Shown piece by piece: positions 1-10,857 of a stretch of 64,000 bases of DNA. The translations under genes and the position numbers were made by a program. Location: positions 1 through 64,000 of the forward strand of contig PPXM03000001.1 of the NCBI GenBank assembly GCA_003707065.3, written 5' to 3'. This DNA is from Trigonopsis variabilis (taxonomy: Eukaryota > Ascomycota > Trigonopsidomycetes > Trigonopsidales > Trigonopsidaceae). Numbering within the stretch: position 1 is the first letter of the stretch; each line of letters opens with the position of its first letter. The notes under the pieces were generated by a model. That model was not told the origin of the DNA. It saw only the letters and a list, made by a program, of their open reading frames with translations, and did no database searches.

Positions 1-815
1 TCATGTGCGAAGTCGCACCCGAGTCTATCAGCCATTTGTTTCCTCTGGCGACTCTTGCCACAAAGGCAACTTTTGCTTCCTCTTTCCTGTCATAATTTCT
101 TCGAGGCAATCTTTTGTTTTTCGGACAATCTTTTACTAGATGCTATATGGACCCACATCCATAGCATCTTCTCTCTCTTTTGGCCACAAAGGCCTTAGTC
201 TCCGTTGGGATCATCTTGAGCTCAATTTCCTTCTGCATCAAGACACTTGTTAGATCCGTCACGGTTGCTCCAGTCCTTCCCTTAATCATGGCCACTTCCA
301 CCTCATAAACCTGAGGCAACCCTTTCAGTATTGCTGCCACAACACTTCTCTCTGAGATGGTTTCTCCTTGCTGTCGAAGATCTCTGGCAGCGTTTGTGAT
401 TCTCGACACGTAGCCAAAAACAGATTCATTTCCGTTCATTTCTGTGTTGTATAGGTCATTAAATGTTTGCAGATAGGATGCCCACGACTGCATGGCAAAA
501 AGGCTATTGATAGTGCTCCACACCACAGAGGCGATCGTTTCGTCAAGGACCATAAGCATATATTCATTTTCAAGCGTGGCCACAATATACTCAAGGGCCT
601 TTTGATTCTTTCGTTGGAACTCATCTCGTTGACCGGTTGTCGCCTTATCCTCATCCAAACCAATTGTGCCATTCGCAAACTCATATAGACCTCTGGACTG
701 GAGGCCCACCTTCACTCTGTATCTCCATGTTTTGAAATTTCTTCCATTGAGCTTTTCAACGTTTTGACTTGTGATCTCCTGGTGACTCATGTTGGGCAAA
801 CTGAGACTCTTAATC
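1..815 (-). mobile_element. Ty1/copia-like LTR retrotransposon, gag end
   Basis: This is a fossil piece of a Ty1/copia-type element read on the minus strand and cut by the window edge. Positions 143-790 encode a gag-type protein resembling the UBN2/DUF4219 family, beginning MSHQEITSQNVEKLNGRNF with a central W-R-Y-R block and ending at the start of a zinc knuckle (CYGCG). The last 140 bases at the left edge still show a retroviral-type aspartic protease active-site motif (DSGATSH). The upstream neighbour at 816 is an LTR in the same orientation, so this is the 5' part of one element. It is incomplete here and looks broken, with at least one or two breaks. The family call is firm and the age is uncertain. 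Confidence 0.85.
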
Positions 816-945
816 TGTTAAAATTTTGGATTGTACCTGTATTGACTAGGAAGGTGGGCGACTGTATTGCTGTCTTGTATTATTTATCTGTACATAAAGT
901 AGTCCTTTTATATTAGCCTTCGGATATTCTTATCCGAGACAGACC
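816..945 (-). mobile_element. LTR 1, partial, next to gag
   Basis: This is the terminal part of the copia LTR adjoining the gag piece, beginning at the TG...CA end and containing the TATA-like block. It stops where LTR 2 starts over at 946. It is the probable 5' LTR of the element at 1-815. Confidence 0.8.
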
Positions 946-1122
946 TGTTAAGATTTTTTTGGATTGTACCTGTATTGACTAGGAAGGTGGGCGACTGTAT
1001 TGCTGTATTTATTATTTATCTGTACATAAAGTAGTCCTTTTATATTAGCCTTCGGATATTCTTATCCGAGACAGACCACACTATTTCGCCAAAGAAAGCA
1101 ATACGGCTGATTGCCTCTCTTT
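946..1122 (-). mobile_element. LTR 2, partial, tandem to LTR 1
   Basis: A second copy restarts with the same terminal sequence as LTR 1 in the same orientation and runs about 177 bp. It ends where the oppositely oriented LTR 3 begins. LTRs 1 and 2 therefore lie head to tail and LTRs 2 and 3 face each other. Confidence 0.8.
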
Positions 1123-1409
1123 TGTTAAGACTGGAAGTCTAGAACACTGAAACATTCAACAATGCATTGTGTGTAAGACAATAGGAACAATGCATTGTGT
1201 AAGACAATGAGAACAATGCATTGTGCGAGTGAGACAAAGAGAAGCAATCAGCCGTATTGCTTTCTTTGGCGAAATAGTGTGGTCTGTCTCGGATAAGAAT
1301 ATCCGAAGGCCAATATAAAAGGACTACTTTATGTACAGATAAATAATATAGTACAGCAGTACAGTCGCCCACCTTTCCTAGTCTATACAGGTACAACCCA
1401 AAACTTAAA
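1123..1409 (+). mobile_element. LTR 3, near full length
   Basis: This copy is about 287 bp. It starts TGTTAAGACTGGAAG, carries three copies of the palindrome ACAATGCATTGT, then a TATA-like block (AATATAAAAGG), and ends in the usual CCAAAA-type tail. No clean target duplication is visible because the left flank is another LTR. Confidence 0.8.
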
Positions 1410-1853
1410 GGTAATCTATATCAGAGTATTTCACACCTGCAATAGTTAGATTTTATTTTATAGGATGATGAATTTTAAAGATACTATAGAATCTCAGACC
1501 TACTCGATATTACAATTATACAACAAACCAAATTTCATGATTTGAAAGGTACTTCTTTTTAGTGAACTGTGCGCCAAATTACTAAAAAGCGAAGTCAGTT
1601 TAAGAATTATGAATTATACGTATAACTAGCAATTATATGAGAAAATAGATTTCACTAAATGCTGAAATTGAGATGTGTGGTGTGAGTGTGGAAAGTAATC
1701 TGTACAGATGACCTGTGTGGGATATGATTTTCTAAGCATCCTGAGGTAAACCTGACGGTCTAGATAGAGGACTACTACGGGAGAAGGATATCTAAAAAAT
1801 TTTTAATTAGAAGAGAACTTCTCAATTTGAATCCGCGGAACCTGAAAAAGATG

Positions 1854-2095
1854 CGTTGAGACTGAAAGTCTGGAGCACTGAGACATTCAACAATGCATTG
1901 TGTGAGTGAGACAAAGAGAAGCAATCAGCCGTATTGCTTTTTTTGGTAAAATACTCTGGTCACAGATCAGAATATCCAAGGACTAATATAAAAGGACTAC
2001 TCTATGTACAGATAAATAATAGAATACAACAAGACAAGACATCAATACAGTGGCCCACCTTCCTAGTCAATACAGGTTCAGTCCAAATTTTAACA
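1854..2095 (+). mobile_element. LTR 4
   Basis: This 242-bp copy has one ACAATGCATTGT palindrome and the TATA-like block. It ends in TTTTAACA and abuts the oppositely oriented LTR 5 directly. Confidence 0.8.
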
Positions 2096-2260
2096 TATAT
2101 TAGTCTTCGGATATTTATTATCCGAGACAAACCACAGTATTTCACCAAGAAAGTAATGCGGCTGATCGCTTCTCTTTGTCTCACTTGCACAATGCATTGT
2201 TCCCTTTGTCTTACACAATGCATTGTTGAATGTTTCAGTTCTAGACTTGCAGTCTCAACA
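2096..2260 (-). mobile_element. LTR 5, partial
   Basis: This copy begins inside the LTR near the TATA-like block and ends at the CA terminus at 2260. It has two ACAATGCATTGT palindromes and faces LTR 4 tail to tail. Confidence 0.75.
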
Positions 2261-2869
2261 ATAAGCTTTCATTTTAGGTGATTGGATCTATTGAAATAAT
2301 CCGACCAAATTAATAATATTATTCAGTTAGCAGTACAGTTAAATAAATATACTTTACATATTAACTAAATATATATATCGTTTTTTTTATTTCTATTCTT
2401 TATTTCTTATCAGATTGGATTTCCGTTATAAGAAAACGATGGTCGAAAAACAGAATAATTATTTTCTCCAGTCTTTTAAATATAATTTATCACTAACTCA
2501 GTAGTTTGAAAAAGCACGTTAAATTGCGCACGCAGAGACTCTCTTATTATAGACTTACAAATTATTTTTAATCTTTGTGATTCAGATATAATAGTAGTTA
2601 AATGGAACAGGTGAAATTCTTCTATTCAAGAATGTTTCGGTTGCTGCAGCAGTAGTGTATCTACCCTTTCTATCCCTCGCGATGCTTTGGACTTTTAGAC
2701 GTGAATAAAAGAAATCCATACGTCGATCGGTTTAATCGATAAAAAGGTATATATGTATATCCCAGATTATTATATAGAAATGCAAAAATTATAACATAAT
2801 TATTGTCTTTCTACTCACGAATACAATGATTATTAATTCTTCAGTAGGTCAAATCGATACATAAAATAA

Positions 2870-3080
2870 ATGAAGCTTGTAGTTGCTTCCATTTAACTTT
2901 CTAAATCAGGATTAGTTCGGTTTTAGGATTCGTTTATATTCTTTTCTCGTTTCAACGCCTACCCCAAAACTCTTCCGCATGACGGATTCCAACTCACAGG
3001 TCCAAAAAGAATATCTATCAGGTCTTCACCCACTGACTCACTAGCTTGTTCCTATACTAACCGGCTTTTATGCTTGCCCG
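2870..3080 (+). repeat. Dispersed repeat R, copy 1
   Basis: This stretch is similar to two other places: 4170-4221 joined to 4485-4640 in the same orientation, and 5021-5110 inverted. Shared blocks include CCCCAAAACTCTTCCGCAT, AAAAAGAATATCTATC and CTTCACCC followed by a CT-rich stretch. It encodes nothing recognisable and its family is unknown. LTR 6 is inserted at its right end. Confidence 0.6.
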
Positions 3081-3278
3081 TGTTGAGACTGGAAGTCTAG
3101 AATAATGAATGCATAGTGATGAAACTCTGTGGTCTGTCTCGGATAAGATATTCCGAAGAGATATACTGTATTAATATAAAAGGGATACACTATGTACAAA
3201 TAAATAATGCAAGAAATACAATACTGCAACACAGTCGCCCACCTTCCTAGTCAATGGTTCAATCCAAATTTTTTAACA
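3081..3278 (+). mobile_element. LTR 6, short variant
   Basis: This 198-bp LTR has canonical ends (TGTTGAGACTGG and TTTTAACA) and the TATA-like block, but it lacks the ACAATGCATTGT palindrome block. It interrupts repeat R copy 1. The flanks are only weakly similar, which suggests an old insertion. Confidence 0.8.
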
Positions 3279-3361
3279 GCTCAGTGATAAAGTCTCCTTG
3301 GATAGCCCTATAACACATATACCACAACGTCTTCACTCATAATATTTTCAACAATAAATAC

Positions 3362-3910
3362 TATTAAGACTAGAAGTCTAGCACACTGAAACATTCAACA
3401 AAACATTGTGTTATGCAATGAGAACAATGCATTGTGTCAGCGAGACAAAGAGAAGCAATCAGCCGTATTGCTTTCTTGGTGAAATACTGCGCTTCGTCTT
3501 GAAGGAGAGATAACCGAAGACTAATATAAGAGGCATACTTTATGCACAAATAAACAATACAATGTTAAGATTCTAGACCGTACCTGTATAGACTAGGAAA
3601 GGTGGCCGACTGTATTGCTGTATTGTATTATTTATATTTATCTGTACATAGAGTAGTCCTTTTATATTAGTCTTCGGATATATTCTTATCCGAGACAGAC
3701 CACACTATTTCGCCAAAAGAAAGCAATACGGCTGATTGCTTCTCTTTGTCTTACTCACACAATGCATTGTTCCCATTGTCTCATACAATGCATTGTTCCT
3801 ATTGTCTTACACACAATGCATTGTTGAATGTTTCAGTGTTCTAGACTTCCAGTCTCAACATACAAGACAATACAATGCAGTCGTCCTCCTCAAAAATAAT
3901 ACAGGAATAA
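3362..3910 (+). mobile_element. LTR 7, split by LTR 8
   Basis: The left part is 3362-3562. The sequence resumes at 3861-3910 with the block that normally follows in this LTR. The 298 bp between are a complete LTR of the same family in the opposite orientation, flanked by TACAA on both sides, so LTR 7 was present before LTR 8 landed in it. Confidence 0.85.
3563..3860 (-). mobile_element. LTR 8, complete solo LTR inside LTR 7
   Basis: This 298-bp LTR has intact TG...CA ends and three ACAATGCATTGT palindromes. A 5-bp target duplication, TACAA, lies at 3558-3562 and 3861-3865. The 5-bp size is normal for copia elements. No internal region is present, so it is a solo LTR left by recombination. 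Confidence 0.92.
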
Positions 3911-4169
3911 TTATTAACATCACTTTCATATTATTAGTTATTGGTACTCTATTAATAGATTATAAGAATTTAGTTCTAAAGGAGTATTAATAAATGCATC
4001 ATTATGTGGCCTATAAAGTTATTATAAGCTGAAATAAGAAGGAAACTACTAAACACATCGATACTGAATATTTTTTTACCTTTACGAGAACTTTCTCGCG
4101 CGAAAGATTATTATAATTTAGATATGTAATTATTGGTCTATCATGCTATATTGAGGTTCATTCCTGTTG

Positions 4170-4640
4170 AAGTTTGTAGTTTGTTTCCATTTCAGTTTTT
4201 GAACTAGGTTCAGTTCGCTTTTGTTAAGAATTGTACTTGTATTGTTGTCTGAGAGGTGAATGACTGTATTGTATTGCTGCCTTGTCTTGTATTGTATTAT
4301 TTATCTGTACCTAAAGTAGTCCTTTATATTAGTCTTCAGATATTCTTATCCGAGACAGACCATAGTATTTCACCAAAGAAAGCAATACGGCTAATTGCTT
4401 CTCTTTGTCTCACTCACACAATGCATTGGAATGTTTCAGTGTTGAGACTGGAAGTCTAGAGACTCTAGACTTCCAGTCTCAACAGCTTTAGGATTTGTTC
4501 GGACTCTTCTGTTTCGTTCCTATAACTAGGAGTGGTGCGTGAGAAGTTTTAATTTACAATAAATAAGAATATCCAACTGGCTTCACCCGCTGCCTCACCA
4601 GCGTTTTGCTATATTAACGGCTGTTATGCGTACCCAGTGA
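4170..4640 (+). repeat. Dispersed repeat R, copy 2, split by LTR 9
   Basis: The left part (4170-4221) and right part (4485-4640) align in order with repeat R copy 1 at 2870-3080. LTR 9 lies between them with a perfect 5-bp target duplication, so the repeat predates it. Confidence 0.6.
4222..4484 (-). mobile_element. LTR 9, solo LTR with 5-bp target duplication
   Basis: This 263-bp LTR is flanked by GCTTT at 4217-4221 and 4485-4489. Its terminal end is duplicated in inverted form: arms 4440-4460 and 4464-4484 are perfect 21-bp reverse complements around GAC. It has one partial palindrome unit and is inserted into repeat R. Confidence 0.9.
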
Positions 4641-5020
4641 TAGTAAGCCTGGTTAAATACTCCTACAGTGCATATGTCGACGTCTCTGAGGTTACATCTT
4701 CATCATTTAGCAGTATAGACTAGCCTCCCCTATTGGCTTTGTACTGGAGAGCTTGCACTCTGCATGTTTGTGTTACGACTCTCACGAAACAGATAATATA
4801 CATAAGAGAAGCTTGCTTATGACAATATCATTTAAAGCGGACACTTGGAAAGTGTCGTGGTACATACACTATAGCCATATTTCCTATATCTCAATAGATA
4901 CATCAGTAATATTGAAAAATGTAATCTGAGTGCAGACATTGATGTGTGTGGTATGGCAATATCCAAACATAGGCTGACATTTGGTACGTATAAAAACAGC
5001 CAGAAATACGGTAGAAAACT

Positions 5021-5110
5021 GTCTATTGACTCAGTGGGTGAAGCACTAATGGATAGATATTCTTTTTGGACTTAGGCTGGAACCTGTTATGCGGAAGAGT
5101 TTTGGGGTAG
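5021..5110 (-). repeat. Dispersed repeat R, copy 3, inverted
   Basis: The reverse complement matches repeat R copy 1 around 2958-3045, including CCCCAAAACTCTTCCGCAT and AAAAAGAATATCTATC. It has no coding potential that I recognise. Confidence 0.6.
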
Positions 5111-5549
5111 ACCTTGAGCTTGAGGGTTTACAGGGTTTTTAAAAGTGAAATCCGAGCCCAGATATTGAGAAAATACGTGATATGAAGCAGTTCTGGTGTA
5201 TCGTGACAGTTTAGGTTTTTCAGGGACAGCTAAAGGAATGTATGTATTCAAATAAAGGATCGGTTGTAAATAAACTAGAATAACAACGGCTTGCCAGTCA
5301 TCTGAATTAATTAAAATCCGAAATCCGGACCCACAAACGAATATGAATACCGAAGTTAGTAATGATCATTAGGTTACTCTAATATTAGAGTTTCTGACCT
5401 AGAACGTGTTGATTGCTTGTTCGGTGTTCAAGGTCAAGATATTCAGATTTTGCAGGTTGGAGTGTCGTGTAAGAAGTTATGTTCTATTAAACACACCATT
5501 TGGAAACACTCAGGGCTTATCTCGAAACTCTATAGGATCGATTGAAACC

Positions 5550-5837
5550 TGTTAAGACTGGAAGTCTAGAACACTGAAACATTCAACAATGCATTGTGTG
5601 TAAGACAATAGGAACAATGCATTGTGTAAGACAATGAGAACAATGCATTGTGCGAGTAAGACAAAGAGAAGCAATCAGCCGTATTGCTTTCTTTGGCGAA
5701 ATAGTGTGGTCTGTCTCGGATAAGAATATCCGAAGGCTAATATAAAAGGACTACTTTATGTACAGATAAAAAATACAAGACAGCAATACAGTCGCCCACC
5801 TTCCTAGTCAATACAGGTACAATCCAAAATCTTAACA
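5550..5837 (+). mobile_element. LTR 10, complete solo LTR
   Basis: This 288-bp LTR is flanked by AAACC at 5545-5549 and 5838-5842. Three ACAATGCATTGT palindromes start at 5586, 5614 and 5640 and lie upstream of the TATA-like block. It is the cleanest full-length copy in the window and a good consensus for the family. Confidence 0.93.
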
Positions 5838-5882
5838 AAACCCAGTTCCAAAAGGAATAGCGATCAGGGCTTCGGATAATCT

Positions 5883-6372
5883 TGTTTAGACTGGAAATCT
5901 AGAACACTGAAGCATTCAACAATGCATTGTGTGAGTGAGACAAAGAGAAGCAATCAGCCGTATTGCTTTCTTTGGCGAAATACTGTGGTCTGTCTCGGAT
6001 AAGAATATCCGAAGACTAATGACGACTACATCATGTACAGATAGAAAATACAAAGAATACAAGACAAGACATCAATCAATGCAGTCGCCCGCCTTCCTAG
6101 TCAATACTGTTTGTTGAGACTGGAAGTCTAGAACACTGAAAACATTCAATAATGCATTATGATGAAAGACTTGCTGAGACTGGAAGTCTAGAATAATGCA
6201 CAGTGATGAAATTCTGTGGTCTGTCTCGGATAAAATATTCCGAAGACTGATATAAAAGGGGTACTTTACGTACAGATAGATGATACAAGAAATACAATCG
6301 TCGCCCACCTTCCTAGTCAATACAGGTTCAATACAAATTTTGACAAATACAGGTTCAGTCTAAATTTTAACA
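5883..6372 (+). mobile_element. LTR 11, split by LTR 12
   Basis: The left part is 5883-6107 and the right end is 6346-6372. LTR 12 sits between them with the duplication AATAC on both sides. One palindrome unit remains. Confidence 0.82.
6108..6345 (+). mobile_element. LTR 12, inserted in LTR 11
   Basis: This insert is flanked by AATAC at 6103-6107 and 6346-6350. Its own 5' end occurs twice, near 6113 and again at 6172, so it carries an internal duplication. The tail ends in TTTTGACA. Confidence 0.8.
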
Positions 6373-6600
6373 GTACATACATGAGCCGTCAATACAGCAT
6401 TATTCCAGACTTCCAGACGTATCAGGAAAGAAACTTACACTATTATTCACATTTGTCACTAACTTGTATCAATGATATGATAGTAGATAATTTTTTTATT
6501 AAAAAATATGTTTGACTAAAGTATCAAAGATCAACAACATCTTCTGTCTGAGGCGCTCACCACCTTATTAAGCCTTGCTCCGGATAGACGATGAGTCTTG

Positions 6601-6887
6601 TGTTAAGATTTGGATTGTATCTGTATAGACTAGGAAAGGTGGGCGACTGTATTGCTGTATTGTATTTTTGTATCTGTACATAGAGTAGTCCTTTTATATT
6701 AGTCTTGGGATACTCTTATCCGAGACAGACCTCAGTATTTCGCCAAAGAAAGCAATATGGCTGATTGCTTCTGTTTGTCTCACTCACACAATGCATTGTT
6801 CCCATTGTCTCATACAATGCATTGTTCCTATTGTCTTACACAATGCATTGTTGAATGTTTCAGTGTTCTAGACTTCCAGTCTCAATA
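6601..6887 (-). mobile_element. LTR 13, complete solo LTR
   Basis: This 287-bp LTR is flanked by TCTTG at 6596-6600 and 6888-6892. It has three ACAATGCATTGT palindromes. Confidence 0.9.
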
Positions 6888-6892
6888 TCTTG

Positions 6893-9304
6893 TTTATTGC
6901 GTCCCTATCCCGCTGCGTATTTGCAAGAGATGTTTCCATGTAATTAGTTGGGTCAGATATAGCTCAGAATCTTCACTTCTAATCTCACAGTAACTGCGCC
7001 TTACCCTTAATCAGAATGAGTGAGACAGACCCGTCCAAAATACCGCCTTAGAGACTCGTTCACAAAGCCGATGCCCACCCAGAATTGCCCATGGTATAAC
7101 GTACGCGATCTTACGATAGAAAAATCTCTGATTTGGTCCTATAGTGAGTGGTCCATGTCGATTCCTCTGACCCCAAAGACTTTGCTGGAATCAAGAGACT
7201 TTATTTTATTAAATAAATACATTTCATATAGAATTATTTTATAAAGTTTGAGTTATATCAAAATATACTTCATTTTTAGATAATATAAACTTAAGAGAAG
7301 CACCGTCACGTTTAATCACGTGATCGTGGACGTGACCGCGTTTTCCAATTAATACCAATCATCAGAATAAGCTAAAAGTCCCTCTCAATAATATCTCTAT
7401 AAATAATATGACCGTCGTACCATGGAAAATAAATTTTCTTGAATTAGAATGATGTGAACCGCAAAAAAAAAGTTTCGGTTACGAGGATTCCATTCTAAAA
7501 GGCGTTACTCTCGAGTTTGTCATATCTGGCTCAATGGCCATTGCTATTTCTGACCACCAAAATTACGACTGGATCAAGTACAAATAGAAAAGCTTCGTCA
7601 ATCTGCGAGAAGGAGACACATTGAAGCAGAAAACTTGATAATCAACATTTAGAGGTGACCGCGGACATCCCCGAAGCTTTAATGATGTATTTGAGACTCC
7701 TAGTTAGTGATTGAGATACTAAGTTACCCGGATTAGTCGATACTAATGACGAGGGTGCAAAATATTATTCTTTCCGAGCGATAGGCCTGGACAGTTATTT
7801 TGAGTTAACGTCGAAAGTATTATCACCATATCTGCATTAGGATATTGTGAAAGGATGCCCGTCCTAAGATGCGAAAATGCCACGCAACATATGACACTTT
7901 GCAAGTCATGAGAAGCTTGAACCGGGTATATCATCTGAGATATAAACAGGGCTTGAGCAATTGACAGTATTCTATATATTACGGGGTCTCGAAACAAGCG
8001 GGATTAAGTATAATATCAACTGCTCTCGTGGTCATGGCGGAGAGCGAAAGTCTCCAACTTCGCCGACAAATTTCCTTTAGCCTTACAAGATTGTATACAG
8101 CTCTTCTCTTGTTGTCATATATCTTTTTTAAGCTGCCTTTATAAAACTCTAATCAATTCTAATAGTTAGATAAATCTAATTATTAAAATTAACGCATGTA
8201 AATCACGTTAATGCTCTCACAAATATACTCGAAGGACTTTCAACTCCACTGCTGGTATCTCCCACAGCTCAAGACATGTCCTCATCTTATCGAAAAAAAC
8301 GACAGTTATTTTGAGCTCTCGATAATCAGAAACTCACACAAGAGCAGTGAGAGTTCGTGAGCGAAAGATGTCCAAAAATGAATTAGGAGTTATCAGTTAA
8401 GTTCATTCGGATTTAAGCCTGCTCTGTTATGAGTTCCTGAGATATCAAAAGACATTCGAATTTTATGAACGGTGTACAGTGTTTGATGAGATTTATATTG
8501 AATTTACCTGGTATGAATTCCGCGTGAGTCGACATTTTGTCATTATCTCACAATAGGAGACAATCTGCTAACACAGCTCACGATCGCTAGGAAAGCCGAG
8601 CGCTATCGCTTCACTTAACCGATGATATATTCATGGAGGGCTTCCTGAAATTTGCAAGGAAGTATTCTAATCCTGCACGAGAATCATAGCCGACCTTTCC
8701 AGGGCCAAATTTATTACTCTCACTGGTAAATAACAGCCTTGGAGTACTGCACACCGTTCCCATACTGCGATGCAGCTGCATTTCCTTATAATGGCCTTTC
8801 ATATGATCCATTTAATAAATAAAGAATATAAGAGCTTTTTTCTTTCGATGAGGGATGACACGTGCCGTATAGTGGAGTTCAAAAACTATCCTGGCTAAAG
8901 CCATGCTTCAGCAGGTATTCGCATTAGCGCGCGCAATCAAGGAATTTATATGTAGAGAGATAATAATAATATGGCAGGATGAGGCTCTAGAAGAATCTAG
9001 CGCGTAAGGAAGCGTCGCTACTGGAACATGGAAAATGGAAGCACTTACTTTGGGGTGGAAAACATCAATAGCGTACACAAGCGTTACAGTTATATTCATG
9101 CTTCACAAGTTGACAACCGTTGTGTCTGCTGAGGATTTCTTTGAATGACATACTAGAAACAGAGCAAGTTATCATTCTCTACGCGATCTTCAGAACAAGA
9201 CTCTTCTCCTCCGTTTTGTGATATTTCTTGTCTACACTTTGTTAGCACCATTTCTCCTAGTTTGCGTTTCGGGACATCGCCTGGTCTTATGCACCGAAGA
9301 TCAA
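6893..9304. other. Gene-poor stretch, nothing recognised
   Basis: About 2.4 kb separate the LTR cluster from the first clear gene. Short open frames occur (for example around 7020-7244 plus, 7743-7997 minus, 8611-8811 minus and 8901-9002 plus), but none shows family similarity or a convincing exon series. A run of CACG-type sites lies at 7305-7341, including TCACGTGA at 7316-7323. The rest is AT-rich without visible repeats. It could hold decayed genes. Confidence 0.5.
7316..7323. promoter_or_regulatory. TCACGTGA palindrome (E-box/CBF1-like)
   Basis: This 8-bp palindrome is flanked within 15 bp by an inverted GTCACG/CGTGAC pair. The same site occurs in the eL37 promoter and near EMI1. In fungi such sites are bound by Cbf1-type bHLH proteins. 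No target gene is evident here. Confidence 0.4.
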
Positions 9305-10857
9305 ATGAGTAGCGGTCCCTTTCACGGAAAGAAGCACTATGCGTCTCTAGCTCGCGTATATACCAGGCAAGTAAATAAAGGAGAAGCTCTAATTCCTTGA
9401 TTAGGCCCAGTTCAGCAACTCCCATAGAGAGGCCAAAGAGAAAGGCGGAAAGGAATTCCCAGGATGAAGATCACTTACCGCTAGGCGAGTCTAAAACAAC
9501 TGAGCAAAAGAATTCCGAAAGCCAAAAGTATCTCGCGCTATCTAGAAAGAGCTACTCCAACCTGTGTGGACCACCAGTTAAGAGTCAGAACGATCAGAGT
9601 AGTAGAAAGTCTCATACATCGTTTCAAGCTTGTTCTTTAACTAATATTCAAGTGAGCGGTGATAAAGTAAGTACCTATTACATACTTATTAATTTCAGAG
9701 CTCGAAAATTAGACGGACGGACCTGCTGCAATCGAGAAAACTGCCACACGATCACCTTGAATGCCATTCACAATCAGTACAGAGTGGCGCTACGGCTCCT
9801 GTTAATGATGTCTTTGTTATTGACGACAATGAAAGTGAAACGAACCTATCCAAGATACCACGCCTGCTAGACAAGTTTGAGGGACTGGGCGCCAGTAACG
9901 AAGATCCATCAACACCAATAATGTCTAACATCCATGGTGACGCTAGCCGACCGATGTAAGTGACAAGTCTCACTTTCCTGATTAATACGCAGTCGGTCCT
10001 CATTGAGGATAAAACAGAGGAAACTTTCTTCCAATCTATTATTCCCTGTTACTTTCCAGGACAATCGGCGGTTCGATATTTCTCTTGATGATATCAGGAG
10101 ACTCGATGAAGGAGAATATCTGAACGACACCATAGTCGATTTCAGTTTGCGGCTCGCATTAGAGGGGCTAGACAAACAATTTGCTCGAAAGGTTTTCATA
10201 TTCAATACCTTTTTCTATTCACGTTTAGCCCGCAAACGTAAGGCTGCTACTACGCGAAGTACTTCCGAAATAGCCAAAGGGCCACTTTCGAAAGCAAATC
10301 TTTTCTCTTATTCTTACATCATTATCCCAATTCATGAGTCATCTCATTGGTATTTCGCTGCTATTTGCAATCTGGATAAGCTTGCCAAAAGATACCTTGC
10401 ACGTGATCTATTAGATGCCGAAAGTGATTCACCTAAGGTCTGTCCCAGCAAAGAGCAAGAAGTTATGGAGACGTCTTCTTTTTTAGATCCTACCATTATC
10501 ATTTTTGATTCCTTGAATCTAAGGCATAATTCGGTCATTAAAAAGCTTCGAGATTTTTTCTGTCTCGAGGCGAAATCTCGATATGAAATTGACATTAACA
10601 AAGCAGATATAAAAGGAATCCATGCTGTAGTACCGCTTCAGCCTAATTATAGTGACTGTGGGATCTATCTGATACACTATGCGGAGACATTCTTAAGATT
10701 TCCTGAAAAATGCATTCCTTTAAGCATAGATCGTGAAGGTGCGAAAGGCTTGAGACAAGCCGAGTTGAACATGGCGTGGAACATCCAAGAAGTATCTCAG
10801 AAACGAAACAGTATCAAAGATATTCTTCTCTCATTGTGCAAAGACCAGAACGGCTGA
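9305..10857 (+). CDS. SUMO-specific protease, Ulp2/SENP6-7 type (C48)
   Basis: The product is predicted to remove SUMO from proteins, chiefly in the nucleus. The spliced protein is 481 aa: exons 9305-9366, 9405-9666, 9699-9955 and 9993-10857, with introns of 38, 32 and 37 nt. The N-terminal 200 residues are polar and Lys/Ser rich (PIERPKRKAE), like Ulp regulatory tails. The C48 domain fills the last 280 residues: LNDTIVDF entry motif, catalytic His in ESSHWYFAAIC, Asp in IIFDSLN, Gln in PLQPNYSD and the nucleophile in SDCGIYLIHY. An insert between His and Asp suggests the Ulp2/SENP6-7 branch. The ATG at 9305 is the first Met compatible with the spliced frame. Intron 1 uses a GC donor (GCAAGT), which is the only join that keeps frame. 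Confidence 0.9.

Noticed and set aside
7743-7997. 84-codon minus-strand frame in the gene-poor stretch
   Set aside because: No similarity or intron pattern; composition is like chance frames in AT-rich DNA.
9153-9425. 90-codon minus-strand frame opposite the SUMO protease start
   Set aside because: It lacks family similarity and overlaps the first two exons of a gene whose frame and motifs are convincing.
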